This document shows positions 39,041 to 48,049 of a stretch of 64,000 nucleotides of DNA, piece after piece; position 1 is the first letter of the stretch; each line of letters opens with the position of its first letter. This DNA comes from Hylemonella sp. Lineage in GTDB: Bacteria > Pseudomonadota > Gammaproteobacteria > Burkholderiales > Burkholderiaceae_C. The position numbers and the translations under genes were made by a program. A model generated the notes under the pieces. It had not been told where the DNA came from. It saw only the letters and a program-made list of their open reading frames with translations, and did no database searches. Location of the stretch: contig JAUXVI010000020.1 of assembly GCA_030680575.1 (NCBI GenBank), forward strand, positions 1 to 64,000. The letters are read 5' to 3'.

Positions 39041-40672
39041 TCAGCCTGCGCTTTGCAGCGACAGCCCGGCATGCTCGCGCAGCGGGTGGAAGTGGATCTT
39101 GGGGAAACGCTCCTGCGCCAGCCGCACGTCGTAGGGCGAGGTGCAGAGGTAGGCCAGCGTGTCGGCCGCATCGCGCGCCAGCCGCTGCGGGTAGGCATCG
39201 CAGAAGGCCTTGAGCTCGGCCGGCGTGTCGGCCGTGATCCAGCGCGCGCCGGTGTACTGGCAGCTTTCCAGCCGTACGTCGGCGTCGTACTCGCTCTTCA
39301 GGCGGTGCTGCACCACTTCAAACTGCAGCTGGCCGACGGCGCCCAGCAGCATGTTGCCGCCCATCTCGGGGCGGAACACCTGGATGGCGCCTTCCTCGCC
39401 CAGCTGGGCCAGGCCCTGCTGCAGCTGCTTGGTGCGCAGCGGGTTCTTCAGCACCACGGTCATGAACAGCTCGGGCGCGAAGAAAGGCAGGCCGGTGTAC
39501 TGCAGGGCGATCGAGCCATCGGTGATGGTGTCGCCCAGCTGCACGCCGCCGTGGGTGGTAAAGCCGACGATGTCGCCGGCATAGGCCTCTTCCACCGCTT
39601 CGCGGCGCTGGCTCATGAAGGTCACCACGCTGGTGGGGCGCAGTTCCTTGGCGGTGCGTTGCACCTTCAGTTTCATGCCCGGTGTGTACTTGCCGGAGCA
39701 GACACGCACGAAGGCGATGCGGTCGCGGTGGTTGGCATCCATATTGGCCTGCACCTTGAACACCACGCCGGAGAAGGCGTCGTCGTCGGGCTGGATCTCC
39801 TTCACCACCGGCTGCTTGTTGACCAGCAGTGAGCTGGTGCGCGGGCCCGGCGAGGGCGCCAGGTCCACCAGCGCGTCCAGTACCTCCATCACACCGAAGT
39901 TGTTGACGCCGGAGCCGAAGAACACCGGGGTCTGCTTGCCGGCGAGGAAGGCTTCGCGGTCGAAGGTGGGCGAGGCACCAGTGGCCAGCTCCATGCTGTC
40001 CATCGCCGCCTCGAAATCGTGGCCGAAGCGTTGCAGCAGGGTGGCGCGGTCGCTCAGCGGCACCGTGTCGAAGTCCTGCGGCCGGCGCTCGCTGCCGGAT
40101 TCGAACACCGTCATGGCCTGGGTGCGCAGGTTGATGATGCCGCCGAACGATTTGCCCTGGCCCACCGGCCAGGTCATGGGCACGCAGGGCATGCCGAGTT
40201 CGCGCTCTACTTCGTCCAGGATGTCCAGCGGGTCGCGCACCTCGCGGTCCATCTTGTTGACGAAGGTGATGATGGGCGTGTCGCGTTGGCGGCAGACCTC
40301 GATCAGGCGCCGTGTCTGGGCTTCCACGCCGTTGGCGGCGTCGATCACCATCAGCGCCGAGTCCACCGCGGTCAGCACGCGGTAGGTGTCTTCGGAGAAG
40401 TCCTTGTGGCCAGGGGTGTCGAGCAGGTTGATGACGTGGTCGCGGTACTGCATCTGCATCACCGAGGAGGCGACCGAGATGCCGCGCTGCTTCTCAATCT
40501 CCATCCAGTCGGAGGTGGCGTGGCGCGAGGCCTTGCGGGCCTTCACCGAGCCGGCGATCTGGATCGCGCCCGAGAACAGCAGCAGCTTTTCGGTCAGCGT
40601 GGTCTTACCCGCGTCAGGGTGCGAGATGATGGCAAAGGTACGGCGGCGCCGGGTTTCAGGGGCGTAGGACAC
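39041..40672 (-). CDS. prfC: Peptide chain release factor 3
   Basis: A translational GTPase of 543 residues that recycles RF1/RF2 from the ribosome. G motifs are SHPDAGKTTLTEKLL (G1), DTPGHKDFSEDTYR (G3) and FVNKMDRE (G4). The C-terminal half has RF3-specific LGAVGQLQFEVVQHRL and WITAD. It starts at GTG 40672, with a GGAAC ribosome site. Single gene; no operon partners on its strand. Confidence 0.96.
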   Translation of the reverse strand: MSYAPETRRRRTFAIISHPDAGKTTLTEKLLLFSGAIQIAGSVKARKASRHATSDWMEIEKQRGISVASSVMQMQYRDHVINLLDTPGHKDFSEDTYRVLTAVDSALMVIDAANGVEAQTRRLIEVCRQRDTPIITFVNKMDREVRDPLDILDEVERELGMPCVPMTWPVGQGKSFGGIINLRTQAMTVFESGSERRPQDFDTVPLSDRATLLQRFGHDFEAAMDSMELATGASPTFDREAFLAGKQTPVFFGSGVNNFGVMEVLDALVDLAPSPGPRTSSLLVNKQPVVKEIQPDDDAFSGVVFKVQANMDANHRDRIAFVRVCSGKYTPGMKLKVQRTAKELRPTSVVTFMSQRREAVEEAYAGDIVGFTTHGGVQLGDTITDGSIALQYTGLPFFAPELFMTVVLKNPLRTKQLQQGLAQLGEEGAIQVFRPEMGGNMLLGAVGQLQFEVVQHRLKSEYDADVRLESCQYTGARWITADTPAELKAFCDAYPQRLARDAADTLAYLCTSPYDVRLAQERFPKIHFHPLREHAGLSLQSAG

Positions 40673-40859
40673 AACAGTTCCAGAAGATGAGGGGCAGGCG
40701 CCAGGCGCGCTGCCGAGACGAGAGGGCTGCAGACCTGTCCCGCGAGCCGCGGGCCGGGCAGTGCCGATGCGGCAATTTTACCCGGCAAGTCCGCTACAGT
40801 GCTGCCAGCGTGCGGGGCTGGGAGCTGGCCCCCGATGGGCGCACTGACAGGAGTCCGAC

Positions 40860-41897
40860 ATGGGTTTATTGCAGCAAGTTCTGGGCATCGAGTTGCCCCT
40901 CATCCAGGCGCCCATGGCCGGCGTGCAAGGCAGCGCGTTGGCGGTGGCCGTGTCCAATGCCGGCGGCCTGGGCTCCTTGCCCTGTGCCATGCTCGGCGCC
41001 GAGGCGTTGCGCGCGGAGCTGGCGAGCATTCGGGCGCAGACGGCCAAGCCCTTCAATGTGAATTTTTTCTGCCATCACACCCCGGTGGCTGACCCGGCCG
41101 GGGAAGCCGCTTGGCGACAGTCACTGGCGCCCTATTACGTCGAGTTCGGTATCGATCCGTCGGCGATCCCCGCGGGTCCGGGACGTCTGCCGTTTGATGC
41201 GGCTACCGCCGACTTGCTGGCGGCGTTCAAGCCGCCGGTAGTGAGTTTCCACTTCGGTCTGCCGAGCGACGCGTTGCTCGCCCGGGTGCGGTCCTGGGGC
41301 GCCAAGGTCATCTCGTCGGCCACCACGGTGGAGGAAGCGCGCTGGCTGGAGGCCCATGGTGCAGACGTCATCGTGGCGCAAGGGCTGGAGGCCGGCGGCC
41401 ACCGCGGCATGTTCCTGACGGATGAGTTGAGTACGCAGGTCGGCACCTTCGCGCTGCTGCCGCAGATCGTGCACGCCGTGCGCGTGCCGGTGGTGGCGGC
41501 CGGCGGCATCGCCGATGCGGCGGGTGTGCGGGCCGCGCTGGCGCTGGGGGCGGCGGGCGTGCAGGTGGGCACGGCCTATCTGCTGTGCCCGGAAGCGACG
41601 ACCAGCGCCATTCACCGTGCCGCGCTCACGAGTGAGGCGGCCCGCCACACGGCGCTGACCAATCTGTACACCGGCCACCCGGCGCGCGGCATCATGACCC
41701 GCCTGATGCGCGAGCAAGGCCCTTTGAGCGCGGTGGCGCCGGTCTTTCCGCTGGCCACGTCGGCGGTGGCGCCGCTGCGTGCCAAGGCCGAGGGGATGGG
41801 TAGCGGCGACTTCTCGCCACTGTGGGCGGGGCAGAATGCCAGCGGCTGCCGGGCCGTGCCGGCGGCGCAGCTGACGCGTGAGCTGGCGGGCGGCTGA
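40860..41897 (+). CDS. Nitronate monooxygenase family protein
   Basis: An FMN enzyme of 345 residues, related to 2-nitropropane dioxygenase. Signatures are PLIQAPMAGVQGS at the start, the His-containing AQGLEAGGHRG, where the catalytic His lies, VVAAGGIADAAGVRAAL and GAAGVQVGTAYLLC. It detoxifies propionate 3-nitronate or similar nitroalkanes in known members. CAGGAG lies before ATG 40860. About 190 bases of intergenic DNA separate it from the divergent prfC, with nothing recognisable beyond possible promoters. Confidence 0.88.
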   Translation: MGLLQQVLGIELPLIQAPMAGVQGSALAVAVSNAGGLGSLPCAMLGAEALRAELASIRAQTAKPFNVNFFCHHTPVADPAGEAAWRQSLAPYYVEFGIDPSAIPAGPGRLPFDAATADLLAAFKPPVVSFHFGLPSDALLARVRSWGAKVISSATTVEEARWLEAHGADVIVAQGLEAGGHRGMFLTDELSTQVGTFALLPQIVHAVRVPVVAAGGIADAAGVRAALALGAAGVQVGTAYLLCPEATTSAIHRAALTSEAARHTALTNLYTGHPARGIMTRLMREQGPLSAVAPVFPLATSAVAPLRAKAEGMGSGDFSPLWAGQNASGCRAVPAAQLTRELAGG

Positions 41898-41930
41898 ACG
41901 GACCAGGCAGCGCAAAAACCGCCGCTTCCG

Positions 41931-41936
41931 TATAAT
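41931..41936 (+). promoter_or_regulatory. -10 box upstream of the SAH riboswitch
   Basis: A consensus TATAAT sits 10 bases before the riboswitch core, giving a transcription start near 41943. I do not see a good -35 hexamer 17 bases upstream. Confidence 0.6.
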
Positions 41937-41943
41937 CAGCGCA

Positions 41944-42050
41944 TTCCGAGGAGCGTTGCAGTTCACATTCCGTTGAACGAGGCTCGGACCCGTGGTGGGG
42001 CACCGCCCCCACCACCGCATCAACGGCGCTCACCCACGGACCTGTGTGGT
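41944..42050 (+). promoter_or_regulatory. S-adenosylhomocysteine (SAH) riboswitch of ahcY
   Basis: The class core is present: CCGAGGAGCGTTGCA, then AGGCTCGG closing the first stem, a long P4 arm GTGGTGGGG...CCCCCACCAC, and the 3' strand CAACGGCGCTCACCCA that pairs with GAGCGTTG as the pseudoknot. It lies 60 bases before the ahcY start. In this class SAH binding turns expression on, so AhcY, and probably TlyA and MetF, would rise when SAH accumulates. Confidence 0.93.
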
Positions 42051-42112
42051 GAGTCATTTCCCCTGATTCACCCGCGACCCGTGGTCTTTCAAATTTACTT
42101 TTGGAGTGAGCC

Positions 42113-43558
42113 ATGAGCGTCCTGAAACCCGCTAAAAACCAAGATTACGCAATCGCCGACCTGAGCCTGGCCCCCTGGGGCCGCAAAGAGCTGAACATTG
42201 CCGAGACCGAAATGCCCGGCCTGATGGCGATCCGCGAAGAGTTCGCCAAGTCCAAGCCCTTGAAGGGCGCGCGCATCACCGGTTCGCTGCACATGACGAT
42301 CCAGACCGGCGTGCTGGTCGAGACCCTGCAGGCCCTGGGCGCTGAAGTGCGCTGGGCTTCGTGCAACATCTTCTCCACCCAGGACCATGCTGCTGCCGCC
42401 CTGGTGGCCAAGGGCACGCCGGTGTTCGCCTACAAGGGCGAGAACCTGACCGACTACTGGGACTACACCCACCGCATTTTCGAATTCGGACCCAAAGGCT
42501 CCAAGACCGAAGGCCCGAACATGATTCTGGACGACGGCGGCGACGCCACGCTGCTGATGCACCTGGGCGCCAAGGCCGAGAAGAACATCAAGGTCCTGTC
42601 CAAGCCCGGCAGCGAAGAAGAGATCTGCCTGTTCAACGCCATCAAGGCCAAGCTCAAGGTGGACCCGACCTGGTACAGCCGCCGCCTGAAAAACATCATC
42701 GGCGTGACCGAAGAGACCACCACCGGTGTGCTGCGCCTGCACGAAATGGCCGCCAAGGGCGAGTTGGCCTTCCGCGCCATCAACGTCAACGACTCGGTGA
42801 CCAAGAGCAAGTTCGACAACCTGTACGGCTGCCGTGAGTCGCTGGTGGACGCGATCAAGCGCGCCACCGACGTGATGATTGCCGGCAAGATCGCCGTGGT
42901 GGCCGGTTATGGCGACGTCGGCAAGGGCTCGGCCCAGGCCCTGCGCGCCCTGAGCGCCCAGGTCTGGGTGACCGAGATCGACCCGATCAACGCCCTGCAA
43001 GCCGCCATGGAAGGCTACAAGGTCGTGACCATGGAATACGCTGCCGACAAGGCCGACATCTTCGTGTCGGCCACCGGCAACAAGAACGTCATCACCTACA
43101 AGCACATGGCGGCCATGAAGGACCAGGCCATCGTCTGCAACATCGGTCACTTCGACAACGAGATCGACGTCGCTTCGCTGGAAAAATGCAAGTGGGAAGA
43201 GATCAAGCCCCAGGTGGACCACGTGATCTTCCCGGCCAAGGGTAAGAACCCGGCCAAGCGCATCATCCTGCTGGCCAAGGGCCGCCTGGTGAACCTGGGT
43301 TGCGGCACCGGCCACCCCAGCTTCGTGATGTCGTCGAGCTTTGCCAACCAGACCATCGCCCAGATCGAACTGTTCACCAAGCCCAAGGAATACAAGTCGG
43401 GCAAGGTGTACGTGCTGCCCAAGCACCTGGACGAAAAAGTGGCGCGCCTGCACCTGAAGAAGGTCGGTGCCATGCTGACCGAACTGAGCGACGAGCAGGC
43501 TGCCTACATCGGCGTGAACAAGGCCGGCCCGTACAAGAAAGACACTTACCGTTATTAA
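42113..43558 (+). CDS. ahcY: Adenosylhomocysteinase (SAH hydrolase)
   Basis: It hydrolyses S-adenosylhomocysteine to homocysteine and adenosine and keeps methylation going. The 481-residue length is right. Conserved segments: ISGSLH-type loop [39 protein letters not shown], the NAD-binding [18 protein letters not shown] and [13 protein letters not shown]. The C-terminus ends in DTYRY with the conserved Lys-Tyr region. The TGGAGTGAG ribosome site precedes ATG 42113. The SAH riboswitch controls it. A palindromic intergenic repeat follows. Confidence 0.97.
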   Translation: MSVLKPAKNQDYAIADLSLAPWGRKELNIAETEMPGLMAIREEFAKSKPLKGARITGSLHMTIQTGVLVETLQALGAEVRWASCNIFSTQDHAAAALVAKGTPVFAYKGENLTDYWDYTHRIFEFGPKGSKTEGPNMILDDGGDATLLMHLGAKAEKNIKVLSKPGSEEEICLFNAIKAKLKVDPTWYSRRLKNIIGVTEETTTGVLRLHEMAAKGELAFRAINVNDSVTKSKFDNLYGCRESLVDAIKRATDVMIAGKIAVVAGYGDVGKGSAQALRALSAQVWVTEIDPINALQAAMEGYKVVTMEYAADKADIFVSATGNKNVITYKHMAAMKDQAIVCNIGHFDNEIDVASLEKCKWEEIKPQVDHVIFPAKGKNPAKRIILLAKGRLVNLGCGTGHPSFVMSSSFANQTIAQIELFTKPKEYKSGKVYVLPKHLDEKVARLHLKKVGAMLTELSDEQAAYIGVNKAGPYKKDTYRY

Positions 43559-43565
43559 CACCCCC

Positions 43566-43660
43566 GTGCGCCTGCGGCGCCTCCCCCTCAAGGGGGCGAC
43601 ACCAGCGGCCCGGCCAAGCCGGTTCCGCGGTGTCTCCCGGCTGGGGTGGGCATGCCACTC
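43566..43660. repeat. Palindromic intergenic repeat after ahcY
   Basis: Contains CCCCCT-CA-AGGGGG, then GACACC ... GGTGTC arms about 40 bases apart, and CGGCCCGGCCAAGCCGG in between. I recall this type as a common Comamonadaceae intergenic element; it may act as a terminator but has no T run. A related core (GGCTTGGCCGGG) is found at 7720. Confidence 0.6.
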
Positions 43661-43680
43661 TGCTCCTCTCTTCTTTACCT

Positions 43681-44439
43681 ATGCGCATTGACCAACTTCT
43701 CGTTCATCGGCACCTTGCCAGCACCCGCTCCCAGGCCCAGCGCCTGATTGCGGATGGGGTGGAGTGGCTGCAAGGCGAGGTGTGGAAGCGCGTCGCCAAA
43801 AATGGTGACGAGGTGCCGGACGAGGCGCAGGTTCGCCTGCTCGACGATTCGGAAGCCCGCTACGTCTCGCGTGGCGGCTTGAAGCTCGAAGCGGCGCTCA
43901 AGCAGATCGGCTTGCCGGTGCAGGGGCTGATGTGCCTCGATGTCGGCCAGTCCACCGGTGGTTTCACCGATTGTCTGCTGCAGGCGGGCGCGGCCCGTGT
44001 GGTGGGGATCGATGTCGGGTCAGCACAGTTGCACCCGAGCCTGCGCGATGACGAGCGCGTGCTGTGCATCGAGAAGGTCAATGCGCGCGACGCCGAGGCA
44101 ATTGCCGATGCGCTCGAGGGCGACGAGCTGTTCGAGGCCGGTTTCGACCTGCTGGTGGGCGACCTGTCCTTCATCTCGCAGACGCTGGTGCTGCCGGCCA
44201 TCGTGCCGCTGCTCAAAGACGGCGGCCACCTGCTGATGCTGGTCAAGCCGCAGTTCGAGTTACAGCCCGGCCAGGTGGGCAAGGGCGGCATCGTGCGCGA
44301 CGAATCGCTCTACCCCTTCATCGAGCAGCGTCTGCGCGATGCCTGCGAAGCCCTGGACCTGACGGTGCGGGACTGGTTCGACTCGCCTATCGAGGGCGGC
44401 GACGGCAACCGCGAGTTTTTCATTCACGCGACCAAATAG
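43681..44439 (+). CDS. tlyA: TlyA-family rRNA methyltransferase/S4-domain protein
   Basis: A 252-residue protein: an N-terminal S4 RNA-binding domain (MRIDQLLVHRHLASTRSQAQ) and an FtsJ-like SAM methyltransferase domain (CLDVGQSTGGFTDCLLQAGA, DLLVGDLSFISQ, VKPQFE). TlyA proteins 2'-O-methylate rRNA cytidines in some bacteria and were once called haemolysins. I chose ATG 43681; the track start lies in the intergenic repeat. It uses SAM and makes SAH, which fits its place between ahcY and metF. Confidence 0.9.
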   Translation: MRIDQLLVHRHLASTRSQAQRLIADGVEWLQGEVWKRVAKNGDEVPDEAQVRLLDDSEARYVSRGGLKLEAALKQIGLPVQGLMCLDVGQSTGGFTDCLLQAGAARVVGIDVGSAQLHPSLRDDERVLCIEKVNARDAEAIADALEGDELFEAGFDLLVGDLSFISQTLVLPAIVPLLKDGGHLLMLVKPQFELQPGQVGKGGIVRDESLYPFIEQRLRDACEALDLTVRDWFDSPIEGGDGNREFFIHATK

Positions 44440-44456
44440 CTTCAAGGAAGGCCCTC

Positions 44457-45296
44457 ATGACCGAGCCGACCCGATTCCCCCTCAGCATTGAATTCTTTCC
44501 GCCCAAGACGCCCGAGGGCGTGGAGAAGCTGCGCACCGTGCGCCAGCAGCTCTACGCGCTGAAGCCCGAGTTCTGCTCGGTGACCTACGGCGCCGGCGGC
44601 TCGACGCAGGAAGGCACCTTCGCCGCCGTGCGCGAGATCCTGGCCGAAGGCATGGACGCGGCCTCGCATATTTCCTGCATCGGTGCCACCCGCGCGACCA
44701 TGCGCGAGAACCTGGCCACGCTCAAGGCCATGGGCGTCAAGCGCCTGGTCACGCTGCGCGGCGACCTGCCCAGCGGTTACGGCATGGGTGGTGAGTTCCA
44801 GTACGCCAGCGACCTGGTGGCCTTTATCCGCGCCGAGACCGGCGACGACTTCCACATCGAGGTGGCGGCCTACCCGGAAGTGCACCCGCAGGCCAAGTCG
44901 CCAGCGGCCGACCTGCAGGCCTTTGCCACCAAGGTGAAAGCCGGCGCCGATTCGGCCATCACGCAGTATTTCTACAACGCCGACGCCTACTTCCGTTTCG
45001 TCGAAGAGGCCGATGCCTTGGGCGTGACGGTGCCGGTGGTGCCGGGCATCATGCCCATCACCAGTTCAACCCAACTGATGCGTTTTTCCGATGCCTGTGG
45101 TGCCGAGATTCCGCGCTGGATTCGCCTGCGCCTGCAAGGCTTCGGCGACGACACCGCCTCCATCAAGGCCTTCGGTCTGGACGTGGTGAGCGAGTTGTGC
45201 GAACAGCTGCGTGCCGGCGGTGCCCCGGCTCTGCACTTCTACAGCATGAACCAGAGTGCCACGACGCTGGCGATCTGCCAGCGCCTCGGGCTCTGA
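44457..45296 (+). CDS. metF: Methylenetetrahydrofolate reductase
   Basis: A FAD enzyme of 279 residues that makes 5-methyltetrahydrofolate for methionine synthesis. Motifs: SIEFFPPKTPEGVEKL, SVTYGAGGSTQEGTF, ITQYFYNADAYFRF and VVPGIMPI. AAGGAAG lies before ATG 44457, 17 bases after tlyA. With ahcY it completes homocysteine-to-methionine recycling; the methionine synthase itself is not here. It is convergent with the paaE gene. Confidence 0.95.
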   Translation: MTEPTRFPLSIEFFPPKTPEGVEKLRTVRQQLYALKPEFCSVTYGAGGSTQEGTFAAVREILAEGMDAASHISCIGATRATMRENLATLKAMGVKRLVTLRGDLPSGYGMGGEFQYASDLVAFIRAETGDDFHIEVAAYPEVHPQAKSPAADLQAFATKVKAGADSAITQYFYNADAYFRFVEEADALGVTVPVVPGIMPITSSTQLMRFSDACGAEIPRWIRLRLQGFGDDTASIKAFGLDVVSELCEQLRAGGAPALHFYSMNQSATTLAICQRLGL

Positions 45297-45305
45297 GGTG
45301 CTTCT

Positions 45306-46397
45306 TCAGCGCTCGTCGTAGCTCACCACCACCTTGGGCGTGAGCGCGCGGGCCTGGCAGGTCAGCACAAAGCCCTTGTCGATCTCCCAGGGTTCGAGCG
45401 TGAAATTCTTCTCCATCTCGACCCTGCCCTCGATCACGCGGGCGCGGCAGGTGCAGCACACCCCCCCCTTGCACGAGTAGGGCAGGTCCAGGCCGGCGGC
45501 CAGCGCCACGTCGAGCAGCTTGTCCTGCGTGCCCATGCCCAGGTGATGGGTCTTGCCGTCCACCACCACGTCGAGCGCGATCGGTGCCGCCGTGCCCGTG
45601 TTGGCCGTTGCTGCGACGCGAGTGGGGGCGGGGCTGCCCGCAGTGGCAAAACGCTCGGTGCGAAGGCGGCCCTTGTCCAGGCCGGCGGCCAGCAAGGCCT
45701 GCTCGGTGGCCTCGATCATGCCTTCAGGGCCGCAGATGAAGGCTTCGTCGATGCTGCTGACCGGAATCAGCGTACCCACCAGCTCCGTGACTTTGGGGCC
45801 GTCGATGCGGCCATTGAGCAGCGCCACATCCTGCGCCTGGCGCGACAGCAGATGGATCAGCGACAGGCGCGCCGGGTAGCGGTCCTTCAGGTCCTGCAGG
45901 CGTTCGTTGAACAGGATGCTGTCCACGCGCTGGTTGCCGTAGACCAGGGTGAAGCGCGAACCCGGTTCGTTTTCCAGCGTGCTGGCAATGAGGGAGAGCA
46001 GCGGCGTGATGCCCGAGCCGGCGGCAAAACCGACGCGGTGCACGGCTGCACCGGTGGACAGGTGCGAGGTGAAACGGCCGTCGGGCGGCATGACGTCGAG
46101 CGTGTCGCCCGTCTGCAGTTGCGTGGCGGCCCAGTTGGAGAACAGGCCACCGGCCACCGGTTTGATGCCGACCTCGATCTCCTGGCTGCGCGTGAGCTGC
46201 TGCGTGCTGCTGCAGATCGAGTAGCTGCGGCGCACGGCCTCGCCCTGGATGTTGGCGCGCAGCGTCAGGAACTGGCCGGGCTGGAAGGCGTAGGCATCGC
46301 GCAGCTCGGGCGGAATGGCCAGCGTCACGGCCACCGCACCGGCGGCTTGCGGCGTGATCTGCTTGACGAACAGTTCGTGGAAGTGGGGTGTCGACAT
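45306..46397 (-). CDS. paaE: Phenylacetyl-CoA epoxidase, reductase subunit PaaE
   Basis: Electron-transfer subunit (363 residues) of ring-1,2-phenylacetyl-CoA epoxidase. The FAD-binding RRSYSICSS motif and the NAD-binding GSGITPLLSLIAST lie in the N-terminal reductase half; the C-terminal plant-type [2Fe-2S] ferredoxin has CKGGVCCTCRARV and a final LTCQA Cys. It passes electrons from NADPH to the diiron PaaA. Last gene of the paaABCDE cluster, 10 bases after paaD. Confidence 0.95.
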   Translation of the reverse strand: MSTPHFHELFVKQITPQAAGAVAVTLAIPPELRDAYAFQPGQFLTLRANIQGEAVRRSYSICSSTQQLTRSQEIEVGIKPVAGGLFSNWAATQLQTGDTLDVMPPDGRFTSHLSTGAAVHRVGFAAGSGITPLLSLIASTLENEPGSRFTLVYGNQRVDSILFNERLQDLKDRYPARLSLIHLLSRQAQDVALLNGRIDGPKVTELVGTLIPVSSIDEAFICGPEGMIEATEQALLAAGLDKGRLRTERFATAGSPAPTRVAATANTGTAAPIALDVVVDGKTHHLGMGTQDKLLDVALAAGLDLPYSCKGGVCCTCRARVIEGRVEMEKNFTLEPWEIDKGFVLTCQARALTPKVVVSYDER

Positions 46398-46407
46398 GGT
46401 GCTCGGC

Positions 46408-46947
46408 TCAGTAGGGCTTGAAATAGTCGAACGGCTCGCGGCAGTCCAGGCAGCGCCACAGTGACTTGCAGGCGGTGGAGCCGAAGTGCGAACTCTCAGA
46501 GGTGTGGGTGGAGCCGCAGTGTGGGCAAATTACGGAATGATTTTGACCTTCCGGCGTCGTCAAATCTGCGCGAGCCGCTCCTTTTTTAGGAGCGGATCTG
46601 AGGGCAAAGTGAATCACCTGCTCGGTTGCGGCCGCACCCTGCGGCGGTGCAATGCCGTAGCGGCGCAGCTTCTCGCGTGCTTCCGGGCCGATCCAGTCGG
46701 TGCTCCAGGCCGGCGCCAGCTGGCGCGTGATGCGGGTGCGCACCGGATGCGCCGCCAGCGCGGCACGGATGTCGGCCTCGATCTGCTCCATCGCCGGGCA
46801 GCCGCTGTAGGTCGGTGTGATGACGATCTCGACCTCGTCGCCATTCACGCGGATGTCGCGCAGCATGCCGAGTTCGCGGATGCTGACCACCGGAATCTCC
46901 GGGTCGGGAATCCCATCCAGCAAGGCCTCGATCTGTTGCCGGTTCAC
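46408..46947 (-). CDS. paaD: PaaD, iron-sulfur/zinc-type accessory protein of the epoxidase
   Basis: A 179-residue protein that matures or supports the epoxidase. N-terminal DUF59/MIP18-like domain (PDPEIPVVSIRELGMLRDIRV, PTYSGCPAMEQI) and a C-terminal Cys cluster (CPHCGST...STACKSLWRCLDCREPF). Start set at GTG 46947 overlapping the paaC stop (GTGA). Between the domains, residues about 109-144 form a low-GC linker read from a palindromic insertion (46575-46595), so the protein is longer than usual family members. All Cys of the cluster look intact. Confidence 0.92.
   Translation of the reverse strand: MNRQQIEALLDGIPDPEIPVVSIRELGMLRDIRVNGDEVEIVITPTYSGCPAMEQIEADIRAALAAHPVRTRITRQLAPAWSTDWIGPEAREKLRRYGIAPPQGAAATEQVIHFALRSAPKKGAARADLTTPEGQNHSVICPHCGSTHTSESSHFGSTACKSLWRCLDCREPFDYFKPY
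46575..46595. repeat. Palindrome inserted in frame in paaD
   Basis: CCGCTCCT-TTTTT-AGGAGCGG, a perfect eight-base stem, sits in a locally AT-rich stretch (about 46517-46617) inside paaD, and is translated as part of the interdomain linker. Confidence 0.6.
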
Positions 46948-47759
46948 CAAGTGGCTCCGGGGTGCTGGCGCGCCAGGCCCTGCATCTCGCCCAGCACGTA
47001 GTCCAGGTGTTCGGAATGGCGGCCGCACTTGCCTTGTGTCACAAAGCCGGCAACAGCCGGACGCTGCAGCGTGGCCTCCTGCAGGGCGTCGTCCACCAGC
47101 GCGTCCCAATCGGCCTGCAGGGTGGTGGGCAGCACGCCGGTGCCTTGTGCAGCGGCCGCACTTTCCGCCACCGAGGCAAACCAGAACTCCTGCGTGTAGG
47201 GCATCAGGTGGGTCAGCGCCGACTGCATGCGCTGGTGCGATTCCTCGCTGCCGTCACCCAGGCGCACCAGCCAGTCGCGGCTGTGGCGCAGGTGGTAACG
47301 TGTTTCCTTCAGCGACTTGGCGGCAATCGCCGCCAGCTCGTCGTCTTTCGAGTTCTGCAGCGCTTCCCACAGCAGCGCCATGAAAGCGCTGTAAAGGAAG
47401 TTGCGTGCGATGGTGGTGGCGAAATCGCGTTCCGCCGCGGCGCTGGGCGCCAGCAGGCCGGTGCGGCTGGGAAAGTGCGGCAGCTCCAGCAGGGTGTAGT
47501 TGCGGAACTCGGGCACGTCGCGGAAGTAGGCCAGGCTGTCTTCGGTGACGCTTTCGGCATCACCGGCGGCTGCGTTCAGCAGCGTCGCCGCATGCTGGTA
47601 GAGCAGGCGGGCCTGGCCGATCAGGTCGAGGCTGACGTTGGCCATGGCCATGTCTTCCTCCAGCACCGGCGCATGGCCGCACCATTCGGCATTGCGCTGG
47701 CCGAGGATCAGCGCGCTGTCGGCCAGTTGCAGCAGATAGTCGACGGGGGCCTTCATCAC
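46944..47759 (-). CDS. paaC: Phenylacetyl-CoA epoxidase, structural subunit PaaC
   Basis: A 271-residue ferritin-like subunit that has lost the diiron site and forms the core heterodimer with PaaA. Recognisable stretches are LADSALILGQRNAEWCGHAPVLEEDMA and LIGQARLLYQHAA near the start and YHLRHSRDWLVRLGDGSEESHQRMQ in the middle. Its start overlaps the paaB stop by four bases and its stop overlaps the paaD start, so the cluster is translationally coupled. Confidence 0.95.
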   Translation of the reverse strand: MMKAPVDYLLQLADSALILGQRNAEWCGHAPVLEEDMAMANVSLDLIGQARLLYQHAATLLNAAAGDAESVTEDSLAYFRDVPEFRNYTLLELPHFPSRTGLLAPSAAAERDFATTIARNFLYSAFMALLWEALQNSKDDELAAIAAKSLKETRYHLRHSRDWLVRLGDGSEESHQRMQSALTHLMPYTQEFWFASVAESAAAAQGTGVLPTTLQADWDALVDDALQEATLQRPAVAGFVTQGKCGRHSEHLDYVLGEMQGLARQHPGATW

Positions 47760-48049
47760 ATGTGGCCCACTTCGTCGGGGATGCGGTAGAAGGTCGGGTG
47801 GCGGTAGATCTTGTCGCCCGAGGGGTCGAACAGCTCGCCCTTGTCATCCGGCGCGCTGGCCGTGATGGCGTTGGACGGTACGACCCAGATGCTCACGCCT
47901 TCCTGGCGCCGCGTGTAGACGTCGCGCGCCATCTGCAGCGCCTGCGTGGCGTCGACGGCGTGCAGGCTGCCGCAGTGCTTGTGTTCCAGGCCCTGCTTGC
48001 TGCGGATGAAGACCTCCCACAGAGGCCATTCTTTTTGTGTGGTGCTCAT
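47756..48049 (-). CDS. paaB: Phenylacetyl-CoA epoxidase, subunit PaaB
   Basis: A 97-residue subunit bridging PaaAC dimers in the epoxidase complex. It reads [20 protein letters not shown] and [13 protein letters not shown], as in the family. I chose ATG 48049, which overlaps the paaA stop by ATGA; the track start is 22 codons too early. Confidence 0.95.
   Translation of the reverse strand: MSTTQKEWPLWEVFIRSKQGLEHKHCGSLHAVDATQALQMARDVYTRRQEGVSIWVVPSNAITASAPDDKGELFDPSGDKIYRHPTFYRIPDEVGHM

Noticed and set aside
43566-43660. Reading the repeat after ahcY as the coding start of tlyA (ORF from 43300)
   Set aside because: The TlyA family begins at MRIDQLLVHR, matching ATG 43681; the upstream frame is antisense-like and repeat sequence.
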